A DNA stretch of 64,000 bases, taken from NCBI RefSeq assembly GCF_026391055.1, contig NZ_JAPLET010000030.1:124001-188000 (forward strand). The letters run 5' to 3'. The notes beneath the pieces are model-generated. The model had not been told where the DNA came from. It searched no databases and was given only the letters and a program-made list of their open reading frames with translations. This document shows positions 16,444 through 25,726 of the stretch, piece by piece. Origin of the DNA: Spirosoma sp. Lineage in GTDB: Bacteria > Bacteroidota > Bacteroidia > Cytophagales > Spirosomataceae. The position numbers were made by a program, and so were the translations under genes. Each line of letters starts with the position of its first letter. Position 1 is the stretch's first letter.

Positions 16444-17421
16444 TTAAATTCCGGCCACCGGATGGGGCTGGTACGCTTCTTCCAACTGCCGGATTTCGTC
16501 GTCCGACAGCGTCACGGTAAGGGCGCCAACGGCATCTTCCAGATGTCCGGGTTTGCTGGCTCCAATAATGGGGGCCGTAATAACCGGTTTGGAAAACAAC
16601 CAGGCCAATGCAATCTGGGTGGCTGGGATACCCCTCTCGTCACCCATCCTCGTTACCAGATCAGCAATGGCGAAGTCGTCGTCGCGGGTGTACAACGATT
16701 TGCCGAACGCATCTGTTTTGGCGCGTTCTGTCTCATTGCGTTCTTTCGTCCGTTTGCCTGTCAGCAGTCCCCGCGCCAGTGGCGACCAGGGAATGACGGC
16801 AATGTTCTGATTCCGGCAAAAGGGTAGCATCTCGCGCTCTTCTTCGCGATAAACCAGATTGTATTGCGGCTGCATAGATACAAAGCGGGTCCAGCCGTTG
16901 AGGTCGGCTGTGTATTGCGCCTGGGCAAACTGCCAGGCATACATGGACGAAGCCCCAATGTAGCGGGCTTTCCCGGCTTTCACCACATCGTGCAGGGCTT
17001 CCATCGTTTCTTCGATGGGCGTGTTTTCGTCCCAGCGGTGAATCTGGTAGAGATCGACGTAGTCTGTACCGAGTCGTTTAAGACTGGCGTCGATAGCGCT
17101 CATGATGTGTTTCCGCGAAAGCCCTCTGTCGTTGGGACCGGGGCCCATCGGGTTGAACACCTTCGTAGCTAATACCACCTCATCGCGGGAAGCAAAATCG
17201 CGCAGGGCACGACCCACTACCTCCTCGCTGGCACCGGTGGAGTAAACGTCGGCTGTATCGAAGAAATTGATACCCAGGTCGAGGGCTTTCTGAATAAAGG
17301 GGCGGCTCTTTTCTTCGTCAAGTGCCCAGGGCCAGCGGTCTGTTGGCCGACCATAGGTCATGCATCCCAAGCAAAGTTTAGAGACCATAAGGCCGGTGTT
17401 TCCAAATCGAACGTATTCCAT
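16444..17421 (-). CDS. Aldo/keto reductase
   Basis: A 325-residue NADPH-dependent oxidoreductase with an intact TIM-barrel active site: Asp and Tyr in INFFDTADVYSTG, Lys in VVLATKVF, and His in DLYQIHRWD. The C-terminal PIIGASKPGHLEDAVGA is the NADP-binding segment. It resembles the YajO/Tas-like group of reductases for aldehydes and ketones. Being first in line with the periplasmic aldehyde-oxidising enzyme genes (46 bp gap) suggests a shared theme of aldehyde handling, although the reductase has no export signal and must act in the cytoplasm. Confidence 0.92.
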   Translation of the reverse strand: MEYVRFGNTGLMVSKLCLGCMTYGRPTDRWPWALDEEKSRPFIQKALDLGINFFDTADVYSTGASEEVVGRALRDFASRDEVVLATKVFNPMGPGPNDRGLSRKHIMSAIDASLKRLGTDYVDLYQIHRWDENTPIEETMEALHDVVKAGKARYIGASSMYAWQFAQAQYTADLNGWTRFVSMQPQYNLVYREEEREMLPFCRNQNIAVIPWSPLARGLLTGKRTKERNETERAKTDAFGKSLYTRDDDFAIADLVTRMGDERGIPATQIALAWLFSKPVITAPIIGASKPGHLEDAVGALTVTLSDDEIRQLEEAYQPHPVAGI

Positions 17422-17560
17422 ACTTATTTAGTAGACTGTATCCAAAAAGGTAACCGGCTAGGGCAGGCATAGTTTATTCTTTAGCCGGATTCGTGACGCT
17501 TTTTTATACCCGTCTATTTTGTTAACCTTGCGGCTTATCAAGCCCAATCCCTACTTGTTC

Positions 17561-18694
17561 ATGGAAATGTCCACAAACACAAATCAATCCTCGCCTTCAC
17601 AGGTCTATTCATCCATAACTGATGCCGAGACATTACAAAAAGGGACTGAAATACTGGGGGGCCTGGAAGGCGTTCAGGGCATTGAGCCAAAAGGCGAACT
17701 ACCCGGTCAGAAAATTCCCTATTTTATTCGCAGTGGTGATGGCGAACGATATCTGGTGGGTAGCCTGGTCGTGAACCTGACGGCACGCGGTGTCGACACC
17801 GGCGATTTGTACGAATGGACCGTTATAACGGGCGGCAAAGGTGCAGCTATGCCTTCTCATGTCCATCAGACTACGCATGAAGCCCTTTTCGTCATCGACG
17901 GGGAAGTTGAGTTGTGGCTGGATGGACAGACTTATCGCTTGGGGAAAGGTGATTTTGCCAGCATTCCGCCATCCGTCTCCCATGCTTTTCGGACAAACTC
18001 CCACCGTACGCAACTAATTTCGATCAGCAGCGGCCCTCAACTGAGCGCGATGTACAAAGCGATTGGAACGCCCTACGCAGGCTATGTTCAGCCCGGCGAT
18101 GCCATCACTGAACCGGATACCGAACGTTTAAAAGCGGCTGAGCAGGTGGCTGATGTGCTTTTTGACGGCAAATCACTCAACGGGCAGACGTTCGAGCCAG
18201 TTACGAATACCATTGTCCCAACTACCGCGGTGCCCTATGTGCTGGCCGCTGGCGAAGGCGACCGCTACACCCTGGGCGATCAGTTATTCAGTATCATGAG
18301 TGATAACGCCAGCACCAACGGCAAGCTGCTGGTTGTCATGACCGAAGGCCCCGCCGGGGATATGATCGGCAAACACTACCATCGGGAGCATACCGAAATG
18401 TTCTGCTGCGTCGATGGTATGATGAGCATGTGGCTAAACAAATCCCTGCTCGATATTTATCCGGGCGATTACGTGGCTGTTCCTGCCGGGGCTATCCACG
18501 CGTATCAGCTCCGGCGCAACTACACCCGTTTCGTGGGTATGCTGACACCGGGCATCTTCGAGGATTTTTTCCGGTCGGCGCATCCCTATCAGGACCACGT
18601 CTATCCACAGATACCATCCGGCGGACCCAATTTCGCCAAAGTCAGCCAGCTCGATCTGGTGCTGCTCGAACGCCCCGGCCCACCGAAGCACTGA
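17561..18694 (+). CDS. Bicupin dioxygenase-like protein (quercetin 2,3-dioxygenase family)
   Basis: About 377 residues with two cupin domains. Each keeps the metal-binding set. The first has MPSHVHQTTHEALFVIDG with a later His in SVSHAF. The second has GKHYHREHTEMFCCVDG with a later His in GAIHAYQL. This fits quercetinase-like bicupins that open aromatic rings using Fe, Mn, Co or Ni; the substrate here cannot be told. I start it at ATG 17561 (a second ATG is at 17567); an upstream TTG at 17519 would add an unlikely leader. No signal peptide is evident. It is transcribed away from the aldo/keto reductase. Confidence 0.88.
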   Translation: MEMSTNTNQSSPSQVYSSITDAETLQKGTEILGGLEGVQGIEPKGELPGQKIPYFIRSGDGERYLVGSLVVNLTARGVDTGDLYEWTVITGGKGAAMPSHVHQTTHEALFVIDGEVELWLDGQTYRLGKGDFASIPPSVSHAFRTNSHRTQLISISSGPQLSAMYKAIGTPYAGYVQPGDAITEPDTERLKAAEQVADVLFDGKSLNGQTFEPVTNTIVPTTAVPYVLAAGEGDRYTLGDQLFSIMSDNASTNGKLLVVMTEGPAGDMIGKHYHREHTEMFCCVDGMMSMWLNKSLLDIYPGDYVAVPAGAIHAYQLRRNYTRFVGMLTPGIFEDFFRSAHPYQDHVYPQIPSGGPNFAKVSQLDLVLLERPGPPKH

Positions 18695-18695
18695 G

Positions 18696-18735
18696 TTTAT
18701 GTGGTGTCGGGTCTGAGAACCCGACACCACATAAA
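18696..18735. terminator. 17-bp perfect hairpin between convergent genes (family A)
   Basis: tttatgtggtgtcgggt (18696-18712) and its complement (18719-18735) pair around a ctgaga loop. It begins one base after the bicupin stop and ends 8 bp before the stop of the convergent FAD enzyme, so it serves both transcripts. It shares gtggtgtcggg with the repeat at 7224. Confidence 0.75.
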
Positions 18736-18743
18736 TTAATTAA

Positions 18744-20750
18744 TCAATTCGGCACAAACAGGACCGCATCAGCCACGACAATTCCGTCGGCATCTTTTGT
18801 CGATACCTCAACAAAGCTTTTCTTTCCCGGCAACAGATTATATGACCCGAGCGATACCCACTCGCCCGATGTCTGCCCCTCCACCCGAATGTCGCCCTCC
18901 CGAATGGTGATGGGCTTTGTCTGATTGCCATCCGACACCAGCAAGTTCGTTTTACTGGAAGCACCGGTCAGTTTAGGGATGTATATGTACGCGTGGTAGA
19001 TACCCGCTTTGGTCACCGCCGGGCTGAACCGTACCGTCTTCACCGCCGACCCGCTGCCCGACGTGGTAAAATAGCTGGGGCCATACGCACCTTTCGGGTT
19101 GTCATCCCGCGTCCACTCGCCGGTGCGGGCTGTTTGAATCGGGTCGTCGTTGTCAACCAAAATTTCGGGCGTACTGCCATCGGCTAACGGGTTGGCTTTT
19201 AGCTGGCGCTGTAGTTTCTTCACATCAATTCCCTGTACCGATGTTTTTCCATCTATAGCCATGCTCGCGGCCACCGCCGACGATTGCGCCAGCACCATAA
19301 AGACCGGTTCCATACGGATAGAGCCATAGGCGATGTGGCTCGCCGACAGGCAAACCGGCACCAGCAGGTTCGTGCATTCGGCAGCTTTGGGCGTCAGGCA
19401 GCGGTACGAAATCGGGTAAGGCGGAAAACCACCCACTTGTACGTCGCCTTCGTTCTTGACCATTTTTACACCATTTTTCTCAACCACTAGCCGTTGGCAG
19501 TTGTGCGAATCCATCGTATAAGCAGCCATGCCCACGCCATCCGGCACCACCTCGCGACCCTGACAATTAGCCTGGGTCATGACGTGCGCCCCCACCATGC
19601 GCCGGGCTTCGCGAACGTACATCTGCGTCGACCAGTTGCCCGAGTCGGTGTATTCATCTTTCGGATAACCAAATTTGAGCATCTCGGTCTGGATGTCTTT
19701 GCGCATCCGTGGGTCATGTCCGATAAAATACAGCAGCCCTTTATTGTACAGCTCATGCTCGCGCTGAATAGCCGCCCGACGGGCATAACCGGCTTCGGGA
19801 AAGTCGTAGTTCAGGCCAATCATATCAGTCGAAAACGGGCCGTTGTTGTTTATATCCGTTTTCTGATTCGGCATCCGGTCGGGTTTGAGGATGGTGCTGA
19901 ACGCCAGTTTGGGATTTTTTTCAATGGCTCGCAACAGTAGCTCGTAGCGGGTTGAATCGTAGCCTTCGGGCCGGGTGATGGGAATGCTGTTGGCCGGATC
20001 GCTGCTCAGGCAAATGCGGAAGTTATAGGCCTGTACATCTTTATTACCCGTTCCCGCAGGCAGTACTTTCGCCGTACTGATACCCCACAGCAAACCGCTC
20101 TCCGGCTTACCGGGTATTTTATACGGGTCCACGCCATCGACAAACTGGTGCTTGTCCAGCAGTTGAAAACCGTTGTAGGTTTCGCCATAGGTCTTGTTAT
20201 CTTCGCGACCCACGGTGTAGCTGACACCCGCTTTGGCCAGCAAATCGCCTTCGTAGGTACAATCCAGAAAGACTTTGGCGTTAACGGTTCGGGTGGCAGT
20301 CCCCGCCAATGAAGACTCCAGGGTAATGCTCTGGATGGCGTTGCCCTGCTTCTTTACGGACTGAAGCCGATGTTCGTAAAGGACGCTGACATCTCCTCGT
20401 TTGATATATGATTTAAATAGGTCTTCTGCCACATGAGGTTCAAAAATCCATTGCTCGAACGTCCCGTAATGCTTGCCAATCTGTCGATAGTAATCGCGGG
20501 CAATGCCGGAAATGGCGTACTTGTTGCCGATGTCGGTGTAGCCCAACCCGCCGGTCGTGAGTCCGCCCAGGTGACGCCCCGGCTCGATCAGGATAACGGA
20601 TTTCCCCTGTTGACGGGCGGTATAAGCCGCGATTACCCCCGCCGACGAGCCGCCATACACGCAGATATCGACCGTAACAGGCGCGGTCTGTGCGACTAGC
20701 TTACCTGCCAGGAAACACACTAAAAAAAGTAAACGAACTGAATTAGGCAT
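18744..20750 (-). CDS. Exported FAD-dependent oxidoreductase with golvesin-like C-terminal domain
   Basis: A 668-residue protein. A signal peptide (MPNSVRLLFLVCFLAGKLVA) is followed by a Rossmann FAD site (CVYGGSSAGVIAAYTARQQG, then LIEPGRHLGGLTTGG) of the FAD_oxidored family. The last ~130 residues (from VDNDDPIQTARTGEWTRD) match the golvesin/xly C-terminal beta-sandwich seen on carbohydrate-active and surface proteins. Such proteins are common next to SusC/D pairs in Bacteroidota, but the substrate is unknown to me. It starts 24 bp after the SusD gene and is the last gene of that operon. Confidence 0.88.
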   Translation of the reverse strand: MPNSVRLLFLVCFLAGKLVAQTAPVTVDICVYGGSSAGVIAAYTARQQGKSVILIEPGRHLGGLTTGGLGYTDIGNKYAISGIARDYYRQIGKHYGTFEQWIFEPHVAEDLFKSYIKRGDVSVLYEHRLQSVKKQGNAIQSITLESSLAGTATRTVNAKVFLDCTYEGDLLAKAGVSYTVGREDNKTYGETYNGFQLLDKHQFVDGVDPYKIPGKPESGLLWGISTAKVLPAGTGNKDVQAYNFRICLSSDPANSIPITRPEGYDSTRYELLLRAIEKNPKLAFSTILKPDRMPNQKTDINNNGPFSTDMIGLNYDFPEAGYARRAAIQREHELYNKGLLYFIGHDPRMRKDIQTEMLKFGYPKDEYTDSGNWSTQMYVREARRMVGAHVMTQANCQGREVVPDGVGMAAYTMDSHNCQRLVVEKNGVKMVKNEGDVQVGGFPPYPISYRCLTPKAAECTNLLVPVCLSASHIAYGSIRMEPVFMVLAQSSAVAASMAIDGKTSVQGIDVKKLQRQLKANPLADGSTPEILVDNDDPIQTARTGEWTRDDNPKGAYGPSYFTTSGSGSAVKTVRFSPAVTKAGIYHAYIYIPKLTGASSKTNLLVSDGNQTKPITIREGDIRVEGQTSGEWVSLGSYNLLPGKKSFVEVSTKDADGIVVADAVLFVPN

Positions 20751-20774
20751 AAGTAATTAGCAGGTTATAGCTTG

Positions 20775-22205
20775 TTAGTACCCCGGATTCTGGTCCAGTT
20801 TGGGGTTTACATCGCGCTCGGTCTGGGGAATCGGGAACAGGTAATGGTATTCGGCCACGGGAATGGTTGGGTTTTGTGCTTTCAGGGCGCTCACCAGCCG
20901 TTTGGTACGAACGAGGTCATACCACCGATGGCCTTCAAACGCCAGTTCCAGCCGACGTTCCAGCAGCACACTATCCCGAAACTGCGCCTGACTCAGGTTA
21001 GCGGTCAGGTTGGGCAGCCCCGCCCGGCTGCGAATCCGGTTTACCGTGGCGTAGGCATCGGCATTATTGGCGGTCTGCTCATTGAGGGCTTCGGCATACA
21101 TAAGCAGCACATCGGCATAGCGCACAATGGGGTAATTATTACCGCCATCGCCATTGCCGGTAGCCGTTGGGTCCAGGTATTTGTAAACGTAGCAGGGGAA
21201 CAGCACACTGGCCGGTGCCGCCGGGCTGCTGGTAGCACTGTAGAGCCTCAGCGTCACGTTCCGGCGTTTGTCGTCGGCGCGGTAAGCCCGGTACAGATTT
21301 TCGGTGGCGGGGTCATCGCCAAATCCGGCCACGCCGTTTACGCGGTCGAAGTTGGGGCGCATATATCCTTGCATCCAGCTTCCTTCGCCGAAACCACCAC
21401 TCAAGGCCTGCATCTCAAAAACCCCTTCTTTCCCGTTCTTATTGGCAATCAGAAACGCATCGGCGAAGTTGGCCCAAAGGTCATAAACGCCCAGGTCAAT
21501 AACTTCTTTGGCTTTTGCCGCTGCCTTCGGCCAGTCCTGCCGGGTCAGGTACACTTTCGCCAGAAAGGCTTTGGCAGCACCTTTGGTGGCCCGGCCACGA
21601 TCCGCGACCGAGTAGGTTGCAGGCAGCACGGCTTCGGCATCGGTGAAGTCCTGAACGACGAGCTTATATACGTCGTCGGCCGATGCCCGCGCCACGGTCA
21701 GGTCATTGAGCGAAGTTGTTTCAACGGTAATGATCGGCACCCCGCCAAACAGTCTCACAAGGGTAAAGTAATAAAAGCCCCGCATGAATTTGGCTTCGGC
21801 AATGTAGCGGGCTTTCAGGTCATTGTCCATCGGAATACCGGGCACCCGGGCAATTACGGCGTTGGCTCGGTTGATGGCTGAATACACCGTCGACCAGATG
21901 GCCTGAAAGGTATTGGTAGCGGGCGTAAACGTGTATTTATCGAGGTCGTTCTTGGGCTGGTTGGCGGTCGAGCGGCCATTGCCCCACTCGGCATCGTCGG
22001 TAGCCTGATCCTGCAAGATCCACATCACCTGCGCATACAGGTTGGTGCTGTTTAACGGATCGTAAACTGCGCTGACAGCCGCTTTGGCATCGTCGGCATT
22101 TTTGTAAAAATTGGCCGGGGTAAAACTGGATTCGGGCTTCTGATCCAGCACATCGCAGGACGTTAACACCCCAATCAGGCAAAGAATGAATATGTTTTTT
22201 TTCAT
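20775..22205 (-). CDS. SusD/RagB-family nutrient-binding lipoprotein
   Basis: A 476-residue surface lipoprotein with lipobox LTSC (Cys17). The N-terminal SusD-like region with TPR helices starts at FTPANFYKNADDAKAAVSAVYD. The RagB/SusD C-terminal domain ends AFEGHRWYDLVRTKR and FPIPQTERDVNPKLDQNPGY, a classic family ending. It caps the SusC channel and binds the glycan or other ligand. It follows the SusC gene by 35 bp. Confidence 0.95.
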   Translation of the reverse strand: MKKNIFILCLIGVLTSCDVLDQKPESSFTPANFYKNADDAKAAVSAVYDPLNSTNLYAQVMWILQDQATDDAEWGNGRSTANQPKNDLDKYTFTPATNTFQAIWSTVYSAINRANAVIARVPGIPMDNDLKARYIAEAKFMRGFYYFTLVRLFGGVPIITVETTSLNDLTVARASADDVYKLVVQDFTDAEAVLPATYSVADRGRATKGAAKAFLAKVYLTRQDWPKAAAKAKEVIDLGVYDLWANFADAFLIANKNGKEGVFEMQALSGGFGEGSWMQGYMRPNFDRVNGVAGFGDDPATENLYRAYRADDKRRNVTLRLYSATSSPAAPASVLFPCYVYKYLDPTATGNGDGGNNYPIVRYADVLLMYAEALNEQTANNADAYATVNRIRSRAGLPNLTANLSQAQFRDSVLLERRLELAFEGHRWYDLVRTKRLVSALKAQNPTIPVAEYHYLFPIPQTERDVNPKLDQNPGY

Positions 22206-22240
22206 GGCTCAAAGATTATTAGGAGATGTAGGCTACATCA

Positions 22241-25200
22241 TTAAAATCCTACGTTAAGGCCGAACAGGATAGTTTTAGCCGATGGATAGCTGGCATAATC
22301 GAAGCCCTGGCTGCGGCTGTCCTGCCCAAACCGGTTTACCTCCGGGTCGTAGCCCGAGTAGCTGGTCCAGGTCAGGTAGTTCTGCGCCGTCACGTACACC
22401 CGCAGCGACTGGATTTTCAGCGTTTTGAGCGCCGACGCAGGCAGGTTATAAGCCAGTTGAATATTCTTCAGCCGGAGATAAGACCCATCCTCAATCTGTC
22501 GGGTAGACACGCGGTTGGCCGGACGGGTGGTTGAGGCCCGCGGTATGTCGGTATTGGTGTTGGTGGGTGTCCAACGGTTCAGCATGTCGCGGTCCTGGTT
22601 GGTCGTGGCGTTGAGGTATTCGAGTTCATACCGATTGGCATTCAGGATATTATTTCCGTATACCCCTTGCAGAAAAGCCGTCAGTTCAATGCCTTTGTAG
22701 GAAAAAGTGTTACTCAGCCCGCCCAGGAACTTGGGTTGCGCCCGACCGATAATGGTGCGGTCGTTATCGTCAATTTTCTTATCGCCGTTGATGTCGAGGT
22801 ACTTGCGGTCGCCGGGTTTGCGGGCCTGCGGGTCGGTGAGGGCGGCCAGTTCATCGGTGCTTTGGTAAAGGCCGTTCGTGACATAGCCGAAGAATGACCC
22901 CAGCGGCTCCCCTACCCGGATAATCCCCGAATTCAGTCCCTGTCCGATGTTAGCAACGCTACCGGCAAAAATCTGCGGAGCCCCGCCGATATCGAGCACC
23001 TTGTTCCGATTGAGGGCGAAGTTCAGATCGGTGCTCCACTTGAAAGCCCCGTCTAGGTTACGTGAAGAAATGCTGAGTTCAAACCCTTTGTTCTCCACTT
23101 TGCCAAGGTTTTTAAAGGCGCTTGAGAAGCCGGATGTACTGGGCACCGTCACGTTGAGCAGCAGGTCTTTGGTTCGTTTCAGGTACAGATCGGCCGTCAG
23201 GGTGATGCGGTTGTTGAGCAAACCGACGTCGACGCCCATATCGGCCTGGGTTGTCGTTTCCCACGACAGGTCGGGGTTGGCAATCTGATTGGGGCCTAAG
23301 CCCGTCGACACAGTGTTGCCGAACACGTAGTTTTGGGTGCCCAGCAGTGAGTAGGCCGGGTAATTGCCTACCCCATCCTGGTTACCCGTTGCGCCGTACG
23401 TAACCCGGAATTTAAGGTCGTTGATCACCCGATTATTTTTCAGGAATGCTTCTTCCGATACCCGCCAGGCCAAAGCTGCCGAGGGAAAATAACCGTACTG
23501 TTTGTTGGCCCCGAACCGCGACGAACCATCGCTCCGGAATGAGGCCGTGAGCAGGTATTTGTCTTTATAGCCGTAGTTGATCCGGGCCAGATAGGACTGT
23601 AATCCCCAGGTGCCAATGCTCGACGAGGGCGTGAGCGGCACCGAACCGGAACCCAGGTTGCTCGACCCGAGGTTATCGTTCACGAAGTTACGGGCCTGAG
23701 CCTGCGTATTTTCCGTACGATTTGCCTGTTGGGTATAGCCAAGCAATGCCGTTACGTTATGCACCGTATTGAACGTACGGGTGTAGGTCAGCAGGTTTTC
23801 GTTGAGCCAGGTCACTGACTGCCCGTTGAAGATCGAAGCGGCTCCCCCCTGCGCCAGCCCGCTGGACACCGAGCGGGGCAGGTACGAATCCTGCTTCTGC
23901 AATACCCCGTCTATACCCAGCAACACGCGTAGACTGAGTCCGTCAATAATCTGGTAGTCGCCGAATACATTGCCGAAGATGCGATACGCCGTGTTCCGGT
24001 TTTTATTGTCGCGGGCCAGTGCTACGGGGTTATCGGCGGTGAAGGCCAGCGCCGGGCTGGTCAGCAGATACGAGCCATCAGGATTGGTGACAGGCAGAAT
24101 GGGCGGAAATTGCAGGGCCGCAATGGTCACTAAACCCGCGCTGCCCAAGTCCCCATCCGTACGCGCCTGATTGGTGACCGTACGATTGATCGTCAGGCTA
24201 TTGCCGATCTTTATTTTGTTGGTCAGCTTGCGGTCCAGATTGATGCGAAAGGAATACCGGTCGAAATCGGAGTTGACGATGATGCCGCCCTGTTTAAAAT
24301 ACCCCCCGGCAATGGCGTACTGCGTTTTCTCGTCGCCACCGCTCATCGACAGCTGGTAGTTGGCAATGGGAGCCTGCCGGAAAATCTCGTCCTGCCAGTC
24401 GGTTCCTTCGCCAAAAGCGTTGACCTGCTCCTGGGTATACACCGCCGGCCGACCTTCGTTGGTGTTGGCATCGTTCACCAGTTGGGCATACTCCCGGCCA
24501 TTGAGAACGGGGTATTTCCGGCGAACCGTCTGGATGCCGTAATAGGTATCCAGATTGATGGTCGATTTGCCGGCCTTCCCCCGTTTGGTTGTGATGATCA
24601 CCACGCCATTCGAGCCGCGCGATCCATAAATAGCCGTCGACGAGGCATCTTTCAGGACCGAGATCGACTCGATATCGCTAGGGTTTAGCGTACTCAGCAC
24701 GTTAAAACTCGACCCGCTGCTGGCCCCGTCGTTCTTGAAGGGAATCCCGTCGATGACGTACAGCGGCTCGTTATCGCCCTGGATGGAGTTGCCACCCCGA
24801 ATCCGGATACTTGTCGTGCCACCCGGTGCGCCCGAGTTCTGAGTGATCTGCACCCCGGCGGCCCGGCCCTGCAAAGCCTGATCGAGGGAGGTAACAGCCA
24901 CCTTCCGGATTTCGTCGACGGGTACGGTCGATACGGCGCCCGTCAGGTCGCTTTTCTTTACCTGCCCGTAGCCCACGACTACCACTTCGTTGAGTGCTTT
25001 GGTATCGGGCAGCAACTGCACATTAATAATTGTCTGGTTCCGAACAGCCCGCTCCTGGCTGACGTAGCCGACAAAGCTGAACACCAGCGTAACGGCCGAT
25101 GCATCTGTTGGGATGCTTAGCTGGTAGCGCCCCTGGGCATCGGTCGTTGTGCCGCGCGAAGACCCTTTCACAACCACACTTACGCCCGGCAGGTCCTCTC

Positions 25201-25726
25201 CGGTTTCGCCCGTTACGCGCCCGGTTATCCGGACATCGGTCTGCAGTGCTTCCATCGGCTGCACCGTCGCCAGATTGGCAAGACCGGCCAGTGAAACAGA
25301 ACCTGTTCCGGCGGTCGTCATAGGAATTGGCGCAGGCAGGTTAATAATTGCGCGGCTGCTGTTTTTAGGCGGCAAAATCAGATACGCCCCCGACCGCAGT
25401 TTCTTGAACCTAAGTCCGTATGGTTTCAGAAGCAAATCGAGGTTTGTTTCGAGCCGGGCATTGAAGTTGAGCGGTTCGAGCGGGCTCAGGTGCCGCGAGA
25501 TAACCGATTCTTCGAACAGAATATCGACTCCATAATGCTCTTTTAGCTGCAATAGCGTTTGCTTAAGCGGCTGGCTGGTACCGATACCAGTGGTGTTCTT
25601 ACCGGGTTGTTTACTATCGGTATGCTGCGGAGGGCGGGCAAACGCCAGAGTTTGAGCGACAGTATGCCCATAGCCCACGCTAATCAACCAGCCGGTTGTC
25701 AGGAGGAGCGGTAACGATTTCTTCAT
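22241..25726 (-). CDS. SusC/RagA-type TonB-dependent transporter with N-terminal STN signalling domain
   Basis: A 1161-residue outer-membrane importer. The order is signal peptide, STN (secretin/TonB short N-terminal) domain at about 50-120 (LKQTLLQLKEHYGVDILFEE), CarboxypepD_reg-like domain at about 165-250 (RVTGETGEDLPGVSVVVKG), plug (LNEVVVVGYGQVKKSDLTGA, the SusC signature), and a 22-strand barrel ending AKTILFGLNVGF. The STN domain means it can signal to the FecR protein whose gene overlaps it by 4 nt. The ligand is not known. Confidence 0.96.
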   Translation of the reverse strand: MKKSLPLLLTTGWLISVGYGHTVAQTLAFARPPQHTDSKQPGKNTTGIGTSQPLKQTLLQLKEHYGVDILFEESVISRHLSPLEPLNFNARLETNLDLLLKPYGLRFKKLRSGAYLILPPKNSSRAIINLPAPIPMTTAGTGSVSLAGLANLATVQPMEALQTDVRITGRVTGETGEDLPGVSVVVKGSSRGTTTDAQGRYQLSIPTDASAVTLVFSFVGYVSQERAVRNQTIINVQLLPDTKALNEVVVVGYGQVKKSDLTGAVSTVPVDEIRKVAVTSLDQALQGRAAGVQITQNSGAPGGTTSIRIRGGNSIQGDNEPLYVIDGIPFKNDGASSGSSFNVLSTLNPSDIESISVLKDASSTAIYGSRGSNGVVIITTKRGKAGKSTINLDTYYGIQTVRRKYPVLNGREYAQLVNDANTNEGRPAVYTQEQVNAFGEGTDWQDEIFRQAPIANYQLSMSGGDEKTQYAIAGGYFKQGGIIVNSDFDRYSFRINLDRKLTNKIKIGNSLTINRTVTNQARTDGDLGSAGLVTIAALQFPPILPVTNPDGSYLLTSPALAFTADNPVALARDNKNRNTAYRIFGNVFGDYQIIDGLSLRVLLGIDGVLQKQDSYLPRSVSSGLAQGGAASIFNGQSVTWLNENLLTYTRTFNTVHNVTALLGYTQQANRTENTQAQARNFVNDNLGSSNLGSGSVPLTPSSSIGTWGLQSYLARINYGYKDKYLLTASFRSDGSSRFGANKQYGYFPSAALAWRVSEEAFLKNNRVINDLKFRVTYGATGNQDGVGNYPAYSLLGTQNYVFGNTVSTGLGPNQIANPDLSWETTTQADMGVDVGLLNNRITLTADLYLKRTKDLLLNVTVPSTSGFSSAFKNLGKVENKGFELSISSRNLDGAFKWSTDLNFALNRNKVLDIGGAPQIFAGSVANIGQGLNSGIIRVGEPLGSFFGYVTNGLYQSTDELAALTDPQARKPGDRKYLDINGDKKIDDNDRTIIGRAQPKFLGGLSNTFSYKGIELTAFLQGVYGNNILNANRYELEYLNATTNQDRDMLNRWTPTNTNTDIPRASTTRPANRVSTRQIEDGSYLRLKNIQLAYNLPASALKTLKIQSLRVYVTAQNYLTWTSYSGYDPEVNRFGQDSRSQGFDYASYPSAKTILFGLNVGF

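Noticed and set aside
20772-21881. Plus-strand frame of 369 codons opposite the first SusD gene
   Set aside because: Antisense shadow, no signal peptide or domain, and the SusD reading is complete on the minus strand.
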